Below, piece after piece: positions 9,705 through 19,600 of a stretch of DNA of 57,567 nt. This DNA comes from Ochromonas danica (lineage: Eukaryota; Sar; Chrysophyceae; Chromulinales; Chromulinaceae): the NCBI GenBank assembly GCA_015146655.1, contig VKHL01000170.1, positions 1-57,567 of the forward strand, written 5' to 3'. Position 1 is the first letter of the stretch, and every line of letters begins with the position of its first letter. The translations under genes and the position numbers were made by a program. Below the pieces are notes generated by a model. It did not search any database, was not told the origin of the DNA, and saw only the letters and a program-made list of their open reading frames with translations.

Positions 9705-10625
9705 ATGGGGAATAAATCTGTCTCGTTCGATTCAGGTGCTGCGAAATATGGTGCAGTTGTTAGTCCTGGTAGGAAGTTTAGCAGTCCGGCCTCCATGTTA
9801 GGACAACGGAAGCGTGTCCTGTCAGGAGATTCCTCTGGAGATCGTGATGACTATGGTTGGTTTGATGACTTTGAGACACCAGGAATGCAGAAGGTTTTGT
9901 CATCGGATTTTCCTATGCAGCAACCACTGCAACGAGCTCTAACCTTACCAGCACCTGCAACAGAACCACCTTTGTATATCTTAGAGTCTAGTTTAGAGAC
10001 TCAACAATTATGGTATTCCACAGCAGGTAGAAGGCCAAAACAGCCTGAACAAGAAAGAGAATATTTTGAGCAGCTATGGTCCAAGAACTTTGAACAATCT
10101 AATGTACAGTATACAAACTCAGTAGAGATTCAAACAAAAAGGAACAAAATCACAGATACTATTCCTAGAACGGAACTGCAAGGAGAAATTGTTTTTCGGG
10201 GAAAATCCCCATTTTCGAATTCTGTGTCCAAGTCATTCTTGGGTGATCGTGTTTCGTCGGTAACACTTCATATGCCATATTACAGAATTATTAGATCTCT
10301 TGATGGTGAGCTACATGCTGAATACATGGTCGTGGTGACTCTGGGAGGAAATGCCCCGTTAACCTTCGGAATCTGGAAGCGTCACTCAGATTTTGCTCGT
10401 CTTGCGCGAGAACTTTACGAACGAAACCTGCAAGTTCCAGACGAAGAGGTCTTTAAGAATGCTCTCCTCTCGTGGCAATGTGTTTTACAACGTAAACGTT
10501 GGTTCAAGAGTTTGGACAAGGATTACCTCGCGCTGAAGTGTTTCTTGCTGGAACGCTTCATGCATGATTTATTATTCGAGTCTCACTCTCCTGCTATGCT
10601 GAACCGGTTCTTAGGATTAGAATGA
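9705..10625 (+). CDS. PX (phox homology) domain protein
   Basis: A 306-residue intronless protein. The C-terminal third is a PX-like fold: YRIIRSLDGELHAEYMVVVT, then TFGIWKRHSDFARLARELYE and a final helical pair KDYLALKCFLLERFMHDLLF with the closing LNRFLGL. PX domains bind phosphoinositides on endosomal membranes, so a trafficking or signalling role is inferred. The N-terminal 130 residues are low in predicted structure. The first ATG in frame is chosen (MGNKSVSFDS); upstream codons are open only from a TTG and include a likely 5'UTR splice site. Gly at position 2 raises the possibility of N-myristoylation, but position 6 is Val, which fits the motif poorly. Confidence 0.8.
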   Translation: MGNKSVSFDSGAAKYGAVVSPGRKFSSPASMLGQRKRVLSGDSSGDRDDYGWFDDFETPGMQKVLSSDFPMQQPLQRALTLPAPATEPPLYILESSLETQQLWYSTAGRRPKQPEQEREYFEQLWSKNFEQSNVQYTNSVEIQTKRNKITDTIPRTELQGEIVFRGKSPFSNSVSKSFLGDRVSSVTLHMPYYRIIRSLDGELHAEYMVVVTLGGNAPLTFGIWKRHSDFARLARELYERNLQVPDEEVFKNALLSWQCVLQRKRWFKSLDKDYLALKCFLLERFMHDLLFESHSPAMLNRFLGLE

Positions 10626-10994
10626 ATCATTTCCCGAATTTAATATTGTATATAGCTATTTCATATGACTTTTTGATGATGATGATAATATGAATTGTGT
10701 TGTGGTTGGCTTCTTCCTCACGTGGTGTGTCATTCTTATGTTCGGGGAAGAACTCTACAGCCATTAATTAATATACACGTACAGTTATTCCTTACCCATG
10801 GAGTTACTGTATTACTATGTGAGATAAAGTGTAGAACGGCGTACTTCTTGTAATTACTAATTGATTAATTACTTTCGATACAAACCCCGCGTGTCACAAT
10901 AATAACTGATAACATGGGGAGTGGAGGAGGGGGCTGAAAAACAAAAACAAAGGACTGAAAAGAGTGGAAAAGTTGAGGATCTTGAGAGGACAGC
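10626..10994. other. Gene-free spacer between two plus-strand genes
   Basis: 369 AT-rich bases holding the PX 3' end and the promoter of the next gene. Nothing recognisable was seen beyond short GATGAT and TAATTA runs. Confidence 0.4.
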
Positions 10995-12223
10995 ATGAAA
11001 TCAGTGACGACCACAGATCTCACTCGGGAAGGAACTCTTCTCCATCCTATCCTATCACAGTGTTACCATGACTATCAACAAGGAGTCTTGACAGACTATG
11101 ACATGGTGGGCATCTATCTTCTTCTCTTCCTTGCAACTAGACGTCCTCGAAAGTGGTCAGCTGGACCATTAAAAGAGAAAGTTTGCTTATATGATGGAAA
11201 TTCTCCTGTTGCTTCAGTCTTGGTTTGTCAGTATCCAGAGGTTGCAGAAGTTGTGGACCTTGCCTACCTGGCGAAGACTATGAAACGCAGTGTTGACACT
11301 ATCACTGTGATTGACATCTTTGATAGCTTGAGATTTACTGGAATCAAAGATAATGGCGACAACTATGTCAATCGATGCATGGTGCTCTGGGCCTATGGCA
11401 AGCGGCCTGTCAAGCTACTGACCTACATTCCTACACCCTCCGAGGTGAGTGACAGACCCTACTACTTGACTCCTATCAACCTACTGTTGCTTTTCTCCTC
11501 TAATGTACTGTACACTATGGTTAGGTTCTGCGGCAACAAGCACGTAGGGAGCGAGTTGTGACAATCTTCACTACTTTGGAGGAGCTTTGTCGAATGCACA
11601 CCTCAAAACTTACATACATGGAAGGCATGCCCGAGCACAATCGTGATCCTTTAGAATTCACTATACATGATTTAAAGCATATGGAACACTATATGGATGA
11701 GAAGATTTCCTCTGAGCAAGTGGGATTTTTCCAGTCTTTGTTGAAAATTAATCGCGGCAGGTTGAAGGATTATTTTCTTCGACAGGGTCATGACTTGCGG
11801 TTATGGCATGAGCTAGAATACGTTATGGCGGACATGTAAGAAGAGACAACACATTGATAATTGTTCTCATTAACTTCATATTCTGACTGCTGCTCTGCTA
11901 GGAACTGTTACTCAACACATCTCCTCCGCTACCTCTACGCCAAGGTGCATAACTCCTGTCTCAGGAACGAGATAGCTATTAGAACCTATCTACAAGAAAA
12001 TGGAGAACTTCTAGATGAAGAATCGTCTCCAGAGGAACTTCTGCGAGTTGTTTGGACACGTATAATAAATGCCATGGGCATGACTAGTGATGATGAGGAT
12101 CCGCTGATACGAAAGGCTTTTCATGCAGCCATGTTGCTTATTGATGTTTCTCATTTGCGTCTCTCAGCTCTAACTGAAGACGACTGGGAAGCTGTACGCG
12201 ACTACTTTAAGAGTAAAGTTTGA
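10995..12223 (+). CDS. Unclassified alpha-helical protein, three exons
   Basis: Exons 10995-11444, 11525-11835 and 11902-12223 join in frame (donors GAG|GTGAGT and CAT|GTAAGA; acceptors GTTAG and CTAG) to give 360 residues. The protein has no signal peptide or membrane segment. The N-terminal part has a mixed fold (YDMVGIYLLLFLATRRP, then VDTITVIDIFDSLRFTGIKD). The middle and C-terminal parts are largely helical (EFTIHDLKHMEHYMDEKISS; STHLLRYLYAKVHNS). No catalytic motif or named domain was recognised. Correct phase at both introns and lack of internal stops support a real gene. It converges on the SLX4-like gene with only 16 bases between stop codons. Confidence 0.75.
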
Positions 12224-12239
12224 AAGATAGCCACCTTCT

Positions 12240-13859
12240 TCACCTGTCTCTCTTGCCGTTGGATGATGAAACGAAGATTGACAAAGCATCTAACATTTTC
12301 AGCAGCTGCGTTTTGCTCACTTTTTGACCTCTGGTGCGTAGATATGCGTGAACATCATCAAGTTCAACAGGCTCAAATGAGAATATATTCTCAGAAAGAG
12401 CAGGATTAGAGAGCAAATGAGATCGAAGTTCGTTGACCGTTAGTTTGGTCTCGCTTGTTGTAGACTGCGAAAGCTCTACGCGTCTATCCATTCTCTTCCA
12501 CATAGAACGTACCAGGCGGAGGAGTTTCGAACGAGGTTCTGGTTTCAGCCCATATTGTGTGGCCATAGTTAATAACTCCTTATCATCCATCTCGCTCCAG
12601 TTGGGCTCATTGGTTGTATTCTCCACTGTGGAATCAGGTATCACAGCACGAATATGCACTATTGGTTGGGAACAACTGCAATCAACTTCACTATCCAAAA
12701 TCTTCATTCTTTCAAGGAGAGAGATTCCAGGTGTAGAAGAAGTGGTCCCAATCAGAGAGAATAGAGTTGAAGAAGATTGCTCTTCACAGACACTAACTTC
12801 TGGTTCCCAAGGTATATCATAGAAATCGAAACCATCATTGGATAAGTCAACAACTTCCTGTACAGAAGATATAACAGCCTTTTCAGGCGAGTCCAAAAGA
12901 GAAATTGGTTCATTAAACAACTCTTTAACCTCTTCTTCTTCTTCTTCTTCTTGATCAAGAAAGCGAGGCTTCTTGGAACTGCGTTGCGTAAAGAGTTCAG
13001 CCATATCATCCGAAAATGACGACCTCTTCTCTCCACAGCTAAAAGGTTCATCCACATTATCGTTATCAAGCACTAAAAAGGGTAGCAAACACTCTTTATC
13101 CTTGTTGTTTTGTGCACTGTTATCATTTTCTTCCAGTTTGAGATATCTGCATTCAATAGTGGACCAAACCACAGCGATGCAGGCACAGATGGTGTTTGAT
13201 AGATGAGCGTCTTCACGTAGAAAGGCAATGCGAAGGTTGTCAAGGAGTTGTAAACCAAGCTGTCTGTCCTTCAAAGATGATTTATTGTGGTCCATCTCCA
13301 CTGACAATAATCTCTGAAGTTGTCGACCGACATCAGAGGAGCGAACCAGTTGTTCTATGGCACGAATATCCACAGATTGAGATACTCTGGAATCTGTATT
13401 AGAACTATTAGAAGATGAACTACGGCAAGGATTGAACTGAGATAAAATCTGCGATAGTACTGAACGATGATTGTTGGGTTGATAGCTCACTGGTGGTGAT
13501 GGTGCAGCAGCGGTAATTGAAGGTATCTCATGTCGAGCTTTTCCTGCGAAGATGAGTTCTTCAGAAAGATCTTCTTCTTCCTCTCCTTCTTGCTGTTGCT
13601 GTATCTCCAGGTTCTCCATGAAAGATGCAGCAGCCTCCAGTGACTCGTACCTTTCTTCTTTCAGTAGTCTAGTTGCCACATCTGCGGCGAACTCATCACA
13701 TTGACCTGCTAGCCACCATAACGGAGCACGTTGTGAGGTCAGCACGTGCTGCTTGACTAGTCCAGCTGGTTGGCGTTCCATCGCCTGGACGTGGAATAAT
13801 CGTCCCAAAATAGTCTCCAGGCTCTCAGCACTAGACTTGGTATCTAAGTTGGTATTCAT
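12240..13859 (-). CDS. SLX4-like structure-specific endonuclease scaffold
   Basis: A 539-residue single-exon protein, mostly disordered and acidic. Near the C-terminus it carries a conserved helical module: WSEMDDKELLTMATQYGLKP, then EPRSKLLRLVRSMWKRMDRR. This resembles the SLX4 CCD (the helix-turn-helix that binds SLX1: 'D.EL...L..YG.KP..R..M...L...W'). A SAP/SLX-like helical segment follows (residues about 460-530, LTVNELRSHLLSN). SLX4 tethers SLX1 and other nucleases that resolve Holliday junctions. The assignment rests on this short module only. No zinc finger or BTB domain was seen, though many protist and fungal SLX4 proteins lack them. The start is the first ATG (MNTNLDTKSS); the open frame before it starts at TTG. 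Confidence 0.6.
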   Translation of the reverse strand: MNTNLDTKSSAESLETILGRLFHVQAMERQPAGLVKQHVLTSQRAPLWWLAGQCDEFAADVATRLLKEERYESLEAAASFMENLEIQQQQEGEEEEDLSEELIFAGKARHEIPSITAAAPSPPVSYQPNNHRSVLSQILSQFNPCRSSSSNSSNTDSRVSQSVDIRAIEQLVRSSDVGRQLQRLLSVEMDHNKSSLKDRQLGLQLLDNLRIAFLREDAHLSNTICACIAVVWSTIECRYLKLEENDNSAQNNKDKECLLPFLVLDNDNVDEPFSCGEKRSSFSDDMAELFTQRSSKKPRFLDQEEEEEEEVKELFNEPISLLDSPEKAVISSVQEVVDLSNDGFDFYDIPWEPEVSVCEEQSSSTLFSLIGTTSSTPGISLLERMKILDSEVDCSCSQPIVHIRAVIPDSTVENTTNEPNWSEMDDKELLTMATQYGLKPEPRSKLLRLVRSMWKRMDRRVELSQSTTSETKLTVNELRSHLLSNPALSENIFSFEPVELDDVHAYLRTRGQKVSKTQLLKMLDALSIFVSSSNGKRDR

Positions 13860-13890
13860 GACAAAGTAAAGGATTTTTATCAGCAATTAA

Positions 13891-14631
13891 TTAGTCTGAG
13901 AGATCAGAAAGAAAAAGAGAGAATGGCGAGGACTCACCTCCATCACTACCATTCGCTAACTTCGTCATGACAACCTTACGTTGAAGCTTCCTAATACTTG
14001 ACTTGAGTCTCTTTTCTCTACTTTGAAGCTCCATGATCTTAGTAGTTGTTTCACCAAGTTGTAGACGAAGACGGAAGAGATCACATTCCTCCAAGGAAGA
14101 TGACGATGACGATGACGATGAAACAGTAGTTGCTGTGGTTGCTGTGGTGGTTGTTGCAGGGAGAGAAGAAGAATCAGTCACCACAAGTGAAGTGTCAGCA
14201 TTCCATTTCTTCAAGAGTTCTTGACGTTTCTCAAGAGGAAGTTTGTCGAAATCTTTTTCAAATTTGTTGATAGAAGGTTGACGTGGTTTGGGGGCAGCCT
14301 TGGCTTTGACTGCTTTCATAGTCTCTGTGGCAGTAATCTTATTAGTTGGCAGGGAGGGAATAGTAGTAGTAGCAGTAGCAGTAGCAGTAGTAGTAGCAGT
14401 AGCAGGAGGGAAGAGCAACTGCTGTGGGGTGATGGAAGTCTCAGCTGCAGGCAGTGGCAGAGACTGTTGATGTAATGGTGGTGGAATAGGAGAATCAATG
14501 AGATTTATGACTGCTTTTGTACTCACCACTTTATTTGTCATGATCGAAGTACTAGTTAAACTATTTGTAGAAGAGTCATTCTCATCATGACAAAGAAACT
14601 TGTTAAAAATGAAAGTTGTCGTTGTCTTCAT
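13891..14631 (-). CDS. Low-complexity protein with C-terminal coiled coil
   Basis: A 246-residue protein beginning MKTTTTFIFNKFLCHDEND. It is rich in Thr/Ala/Pro with a TATATA-type tract coded by a (GTA/GCA)n run. There follow a basic segment (INKFEKDFDKLPLEKRQELL), a Ser run, and a C-terminal coiled coil (ECDLFRLRLQLGETTTKIM... KRLKSSIRKLQRKV). No family was recognised; the acidic helix plus coiled coil would suit a nuclear scaffold. A 42-base in-frame segment (13896-13937) near the end has GTGAGT and CTCAG borders; splicing it would keep the same stop codon and only remove 14 residues. The gene lies 31 bases upstream of the SLX4-like start on the same strand. Confidence 0.6.
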   Translation of the reverse strand: MKTTTTFIFNKFLCHDENDSSTNSLTSTSIMTNKVVSTKAVINLIDSPIPPPLHQQSLPLPAAETSITPQQLLFPPATATTTATATATTTIPSLPTNKITATETMKAVKAKAAPKPRQPSINKFEKDFDKLPLEKRQELLKKWNADTSLVVTDSSSLPATTTTATTATTVSSSSSSSSSLEECDLFRLRLQLGETTTKIMELQSREKRLKSSIRKLQRKVVMTKLANGSDGGESSPFSLFLSDLSD

Positions 14632-14855
14632 TGTTTTAATTTCGATTTCATTGTTAGTTTGATTTGTGCTGTTGGAAGGCTAGATAGCTAGATATCTACA
14701 TCTGAAGCTCTGGCTGTCTGGCCTTCCCACCATTCCGTCACTGTGTGACGTAGTCTGCTTGTTTGGTTGTTGTTGTTGTTTTGGGTGGTGGAGGTCCAGG
14801 AACTAACTATAGAGTGGGAACTAACTAGACTAGAGTATCAGATTTGATTGCAATC

Positions 14856-15815
14856 ATGACTGAAGGACAACGCAGTTATCGGATTTGTGTCTTTGGAAGC
14901 TCTGCTCCTTCAACAAGATCTCAATATGTCGCTGAAAGTCTTCTCTTAGGTCAACTCATTGCTGCGCGAGGTCATCTTTGTGTTAATGGTGCAGGCAAAT
15001 CAGGTTGTATGGGTGGAGTGAATGAAGGAACTATTACCAAGAATGGTCAAGTACGAGGAGTGATTCATAAGAGATTCCTAGTAGATCATGGTGAAGACAG
15101 TCGTGTGAAGGATTTGATCGTCACGGATGGTTGGGATTTGAGTGAACGCAAGGCAAAACTCTTTGAAAACTCAGACTGTATTATAGTCATGCCAGGTGGT
15201 GTTGGTACTTTTGATGAGTTTTGGGATGGTGTTTGTGCACGATCTCTCTCTATGAAAGGTCTGGCTCAGATGCCTTTCTGTCTGGTCAATATTGATGGTT
15301 TCTATAATGGATTCATTGATCAGATGAAGAGAGCTAAGCAAGATGGTATCCTATATCAAGACCTAGAAGCTTATTTCCATGTCTCAGAGTCTGCAGAGGA
15401 GGCATTGGATTGGTGTCTGGCACAGCTAGCAGAGCAAGCAGACGACAACTCCTCCAAGGGGCCAGCCTTCACCTCTGCACGTATTAGTCAACGAGTACAC
15501 CTGGACGACAAGCTGCCTGAAGAGTCTGAGCCAAGTGTTCTCCTGGAAGACAAGCCGGTTGAAGGGCCTGAGTCAAGTGCTAACGTAGACAAGAAGATAC
15601 CCGAAGAGCCTGAGTCCAGTATTCACGTGGACGAGAAGCTGCCTGAAGGGTCTAAGTCCAGCGATAAAGCCGAATCCGAACCTGCTGTGTGCAGTGCTGC
15701 TGAGAAGAAGTGTGTTGGAGGAGCGTGTTCTTCCTCGTGGCTATTCGGCACGGTTTGTCTCTCTGCTGGAGTTGTACTGGGATTTCTCTTGGCTAGAACT
15801 ACTTCTGTCCGTTAG
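14856..15815 (+). CDS. LOG-family phosphoribohydrolase with repeat tail and C-terminal membrane anchor
   Basis: The LOG family releases free cytokinin bases from riboside 5'-monophosphates; relatives act on other nucleotides. The 319-residue product has the lysine-decarboxylase-like Rossmann core with CVFGSSAP, GGVNEGT, the Arg/Lys pair in SERKAKLFENSD and the catalytic PGGVGTFDEFWD. This part (about 200 residues) is normal in length. It is followed by four 14-residue repeats rich in Asp/Lys/Pro/Glu, and then a hydrophobic helix (LFGTVCLSAGVVLGFLLA) with a short basic end. That is a typical tail anchor, which would hold the enzyme on a membrane, facing the cytosol. The ATG at 14856 is used; the frame before it opens at TTG. 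Confidence 0.85.
   Translation: MTEGQRSYRICVFGSSAPSTRSQYVAESLLLGQLIAARGHLCVNGAGKSGCMGGVNEGTITKNGQVRGVIHKRFLVDHGEDSRVKDLIVTDGWDLSERKAKLFENSDCIIVMPGGVGTFDEFWDGVCARSLSMKGLAQMPFCLVNIDGFYNGFIDQMKRAKQDGILYQDLEAYFHVSESAEEALDWCLAQLAEQADDNSSKGPAFTSARISQRVHLDDKLPEESEPSVLLEDKPVEGPESSANVDKKIPEEPESSIHVDEKLPEGSKSSDKAESEPAVCSAAEKKCVGGACSSSWLFGTVCLSAGVVLGFLLARTTSVR
15498..15665 (+). repeat. Four 42-base units in the LOG-type gene
   Basis: Four tandem degenerate 14-codon units of the form H-x-D-[DE]-K-L-P-E-x-x-[EK]-x-S-x lie between the enzyme core and the tail anchor. They look like an expanded flexible linker. Confidence 0.8.
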
Positions 15816-16694
15816 ATGCTTTGGTGAATAGATAGAAGCAGAATACAGTTTTGCTGACATGTAATAAGAATTAGTATTGCTCTTATGCCAAGTCCAAAAC
15901 GAAGCAAATTATTCTTGAGCCTTTGATGCCGGGAAATCAAGATATGATATGATATGATATGATATGATATGATATGATATGATAATATGTTATAGTCTGT
16001 AAAGGCCAGCAGATTGACAGTGAAGTGAAGGTCCAAAAAATGCACACAAGAGGAAAAACATGCAACGGAAGGGAATTGAACTCACGCCAAGTGAAGTTAA
16101 AGCCAAAACAGGCAAAAGAGTGCCTAATGACTGCTCAGCGGTGGGTCACACCAACTGAACCGTCATCGGCTATTTGTGGTGATCTTACATGCTCAAATGG
16201 AGAACATAAACTACCAGACAACACTACGATTTGGAGGAAAGTGCTTTACCGTTCCGATTGGGGTCGGTAACTCGCTGATTGTGTGATTCACTATTGTTGT
16301 GATGGGGTCTTGTTCTTGATCTCAACAGAAAAGGTGTACATGTTAATCCAACGTAACCCATAAACTAACAACGGTAGTGTATTATCGTTTACTCATTATG
16401 TTGGAATTGAAATGTCATTAAATACATCTTCAATTGATCATACTATCCATAGTACTATACAAACTATTGCAGCATTGGCTGTCAACGTGAACAGGTAATG
16501 TAAAGCTGTTACAGGTGATGATCACATGGTTTTCCCTTCAAAGAGGTCGCAAGTGTCTCTAAGGGGCTTCTTCTTCTTCTATTACCACTTTGACCTCAGC
16601 ATAGAAGGACATCACATCACATCTCCCATCTTGCTCTCAACTTTATGTCGACAGGGGGGGGGAAGGTATCTTACCCTAACCCTAACCCTCACTC
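15816..16694. other. Gene-free convergent spacer with a GATAT satellite
   Basis: 879 bases between two converging genes. At 15941-15980 are eight perfect GATAT units. The rest is AT-rich; open frames up to 81 codons (16025-16270) show no domain or splice support. A telomere-like run sits at its right edge. Confidence 0.5.
16672..16691 (+). repeat. Interstitial telomere-like repeat
   Basis: Three CCCTAA-type units (TACCCTAACCCTAACCCTC), preceded by a G run at 16654-16661. The run ends four bases before the stop codon of the large IQ/TPR gene. Confidence 0.85.
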
Positions 16695-19600
16695 TCATTC
16701 GTCTTCTTTCAACTCTCTCTCTCGATCGTTAGACACCAGTGAATCTTCTTCATAAGAGGCAGCAGTCTGTGAACGAGATTCCAACTCAGACAGTCTCTCC
16801 AAGCTGCTCTCCTCTGTGCTATAGTGACTCTGAGTGAAATGACTGCTATCTGCATAAGTCAAGGATTGGGAAGGAGTCCAAGAACCCAAAGAAGACTCCT
16901 CCACATTAATCAGATTTCCTTTCAACACAGAGGATGGCGTGACAGAGGTTTGCAGAGACTGTGAATAGGAGAAAGGATAAGATCTTGATTCTGAGTTTGA
17001 CTGCTGAGAGGCAGCAGATGGAGACAAAGACTGAGAAGGAGCCATAGAATGAGAAGCAGACTGTGAGAGAGATGGGGATTGAGACCGAGATGTGGATGAC
17101 GCATCTGTGCCATAGATAAGAGATTCCAAGAGACGACTGGGACTGTCAGAAAGCACTGTGCGTGATTCTCCTGACTGATAAGTGCGTGATTCCCCTGACT
17201 GATAAGTGCGTGACTCCCCTGACTGATAAGTACGTGACTCTGCGGATTGGTAAGTACGTGACTCTGCAGATTCATACGTCAGTTGGCTCTGTGAGTAGAG
17301 AGAACGTCCAACAGAAGACTGTGGAGTCAGAATTGAACGTGGTGATTCATCCACACCTCCTAGACTACTACCATCCTGATAGGAGGAACGAGGAGTATTG
17401 GAGCTCTCATAAGAGGAATAGGTAGTATAGGAGAGAGATCTGGGAGATAGATAGCTACTCGCCTGACTAGCATTATAGTCATAATAGCTTGTGCTGACTG
17501 AATAGTAAGAAGATGATGCCTGAGATCCAGTCTCCATGCTTTGTGACGACGGATCATCTTCCAGCCATGAACTTGCTTGGCCTGATGCTTCTGTCTGAGA
17601 TCGAGACAAAGATTGTAAAGAAGAAGAAGTTGCCAAGCTTTCTTCACGCTCACTAATCACACTTAAGGCACTTCGTTGTGGACTATAATTAGTATTCTTG
17701 TTATTGACACTTCCATAGTAACTTGTATTACTAGTTCTACTTGATGCAACAGAAGTAGAAGCTACTGAGGAAGAGACGAGAGAAGATGCAAGAGAGGAGG
17801 ATGCAACTGTTGATAACCAAATAGGTAACTTTTGCATACGTACAATCCATGGATGACTTGATGAAAAACTAGCAGTATTCCAAAATGTAAGGAAAGCTTG
17901 TACCTTCGGCAGACTGGCAAGAGTTTCAGAGACAATGGAAACATCATCACCACCATCTAACACAAGATGTAAAATATCTAAATCTGCTTCGATAAGTAAT
18001 ATAATAGGATGACGAGGACTAACTAAAGTAAGTAATGCTGGTAATACTTCATCTTTTAATAAAGCTAAAGCAGCTGACCATTGTCGACCATCCATTAATA
18101 ATTCCGCATATTGTAATAATGCTATTTCAAAAGTTAAACTACGTGATCCATATCGTAATTGAAGAGAACGTAAACATTGTAAGTAATATCTTTCAGAGAG
18201 TGACCATCGTTGTCGCATGTGATAATGTCTGGCCATGGAAGCCAAAGCACAAGCTAATCCTCCACTTTCTGCTCCTGCCTTTTGTCGGAAAATATTAATA
18301 GCTCGAACATAAATTACTTCAGCTTCTTCATATCGTTCAAGATCACGTAAGACCTCAGCCTGACAGAGTAGAAGATTACCCATGAGTGTATTCGAAGGAG
18401 ATTGTGCGAAAAGTCGTGCAGCTGTTGCAATAGCACCATCTATAACATCTTCTGCTTCAACTAGATAGCCTGCCATACTTAATGTTCGTACATATTCAAT
18501 TTGAACAAACAATAGAAAAGGATGACCTTGTGGATAGAGAGCTTGTAATGTTTGAAAAACAGATTGTAAAAGTTTCTGTGCGTCAAGATAATTGCCTCGT
18601 AGACGAGCTAATTGTCCCATGAAAGCAAGTCCTAACACTGCAAGAGGATGTCTTTCTTGCGTCTCCATGCTTTTGCTTATTGCTTCTATAGCTAATGGAA
18701 GTTCTTTCTTTGGATTTTGTTGTCCAGCAATAGCTTGACAATGAATCAAGAGTAGTCTTGCTGTTGTTAGACGAAGTGATCCATTGTTTGATGTAGCACG
18801 AAGAATGACTAATAAACGTTCTTCAAGATGAATAACAGAACGAAAGGATGCCATAGCTTCGACAGGATTGCCAGACATGAGAAGAGCTAATGCTTGCAGC
18901 AATCGTGCTTCATTAGCTTTTGCATGAACTTCAATTTGAAAATGTTTGTTAAAGATAGTAAGAGCTTGTTCTGCTGAAGCATGAGCTAGCATAGGCTCTC
19001 CCAATCCTAATTGAATCCATCCTAATTGAGAGAAAGCAGCAGCAAGAGCGGGATGCTCAGATGTGAAAATATCTTGAAAGATACGCAAACCTCTCAAAGC
19101 TTCTAAGAATGCTTCATGACTTTTACCTTGTGCACATAGAACACGACTCTTTAATAAATGACCTGCGGCAATAGCTGGATGATGAAGAGGATAAAATTCA
19201 TATCTCATACGTAAGCCTTGATCTACAAGGTTCAATGCTTCATTACCTTGCCCTTCCTCTAATGCTAACTCTCCTAGAATACATAGAGAAGAAGCAATCT
19301 TAGGATGATGGTCTCGATAACGACCATGGCGTTGTTCAAGCAGTTTTGTATGCCATGAACGAACAATTTGCCGTTGACCTGAAAGTCGACACAAAGCCAT
19401 GAGAGAAGTAACAAAATCTTCTTCCACTTCAAAAGAAGATATCCCAGCACGTTGTTTAAAACGTTGTAAACTAGTCTCAATACGCATAAGTAGGTTATGA
19501 GCCTTATAATATTGACCAATATTACGCATTAGATCAGCACGTGCAATGAGGATACGATGATGAATCTTAAAGATTGTAACACTACAATTCACTGCTACAT

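Noticed and set aside
16061-16145. tRNA gene on the minus strand
   Set aside because: GAGTTCAATTCCC looked like a T arm, but the stem does not pair and no acceptor or anticodon stem can be formed.
16025-16270. 81-codon protein gene
   Set aside because: No domain, promoter or splice evidence; low complexity and lies in an AT-rich convergent spacer.
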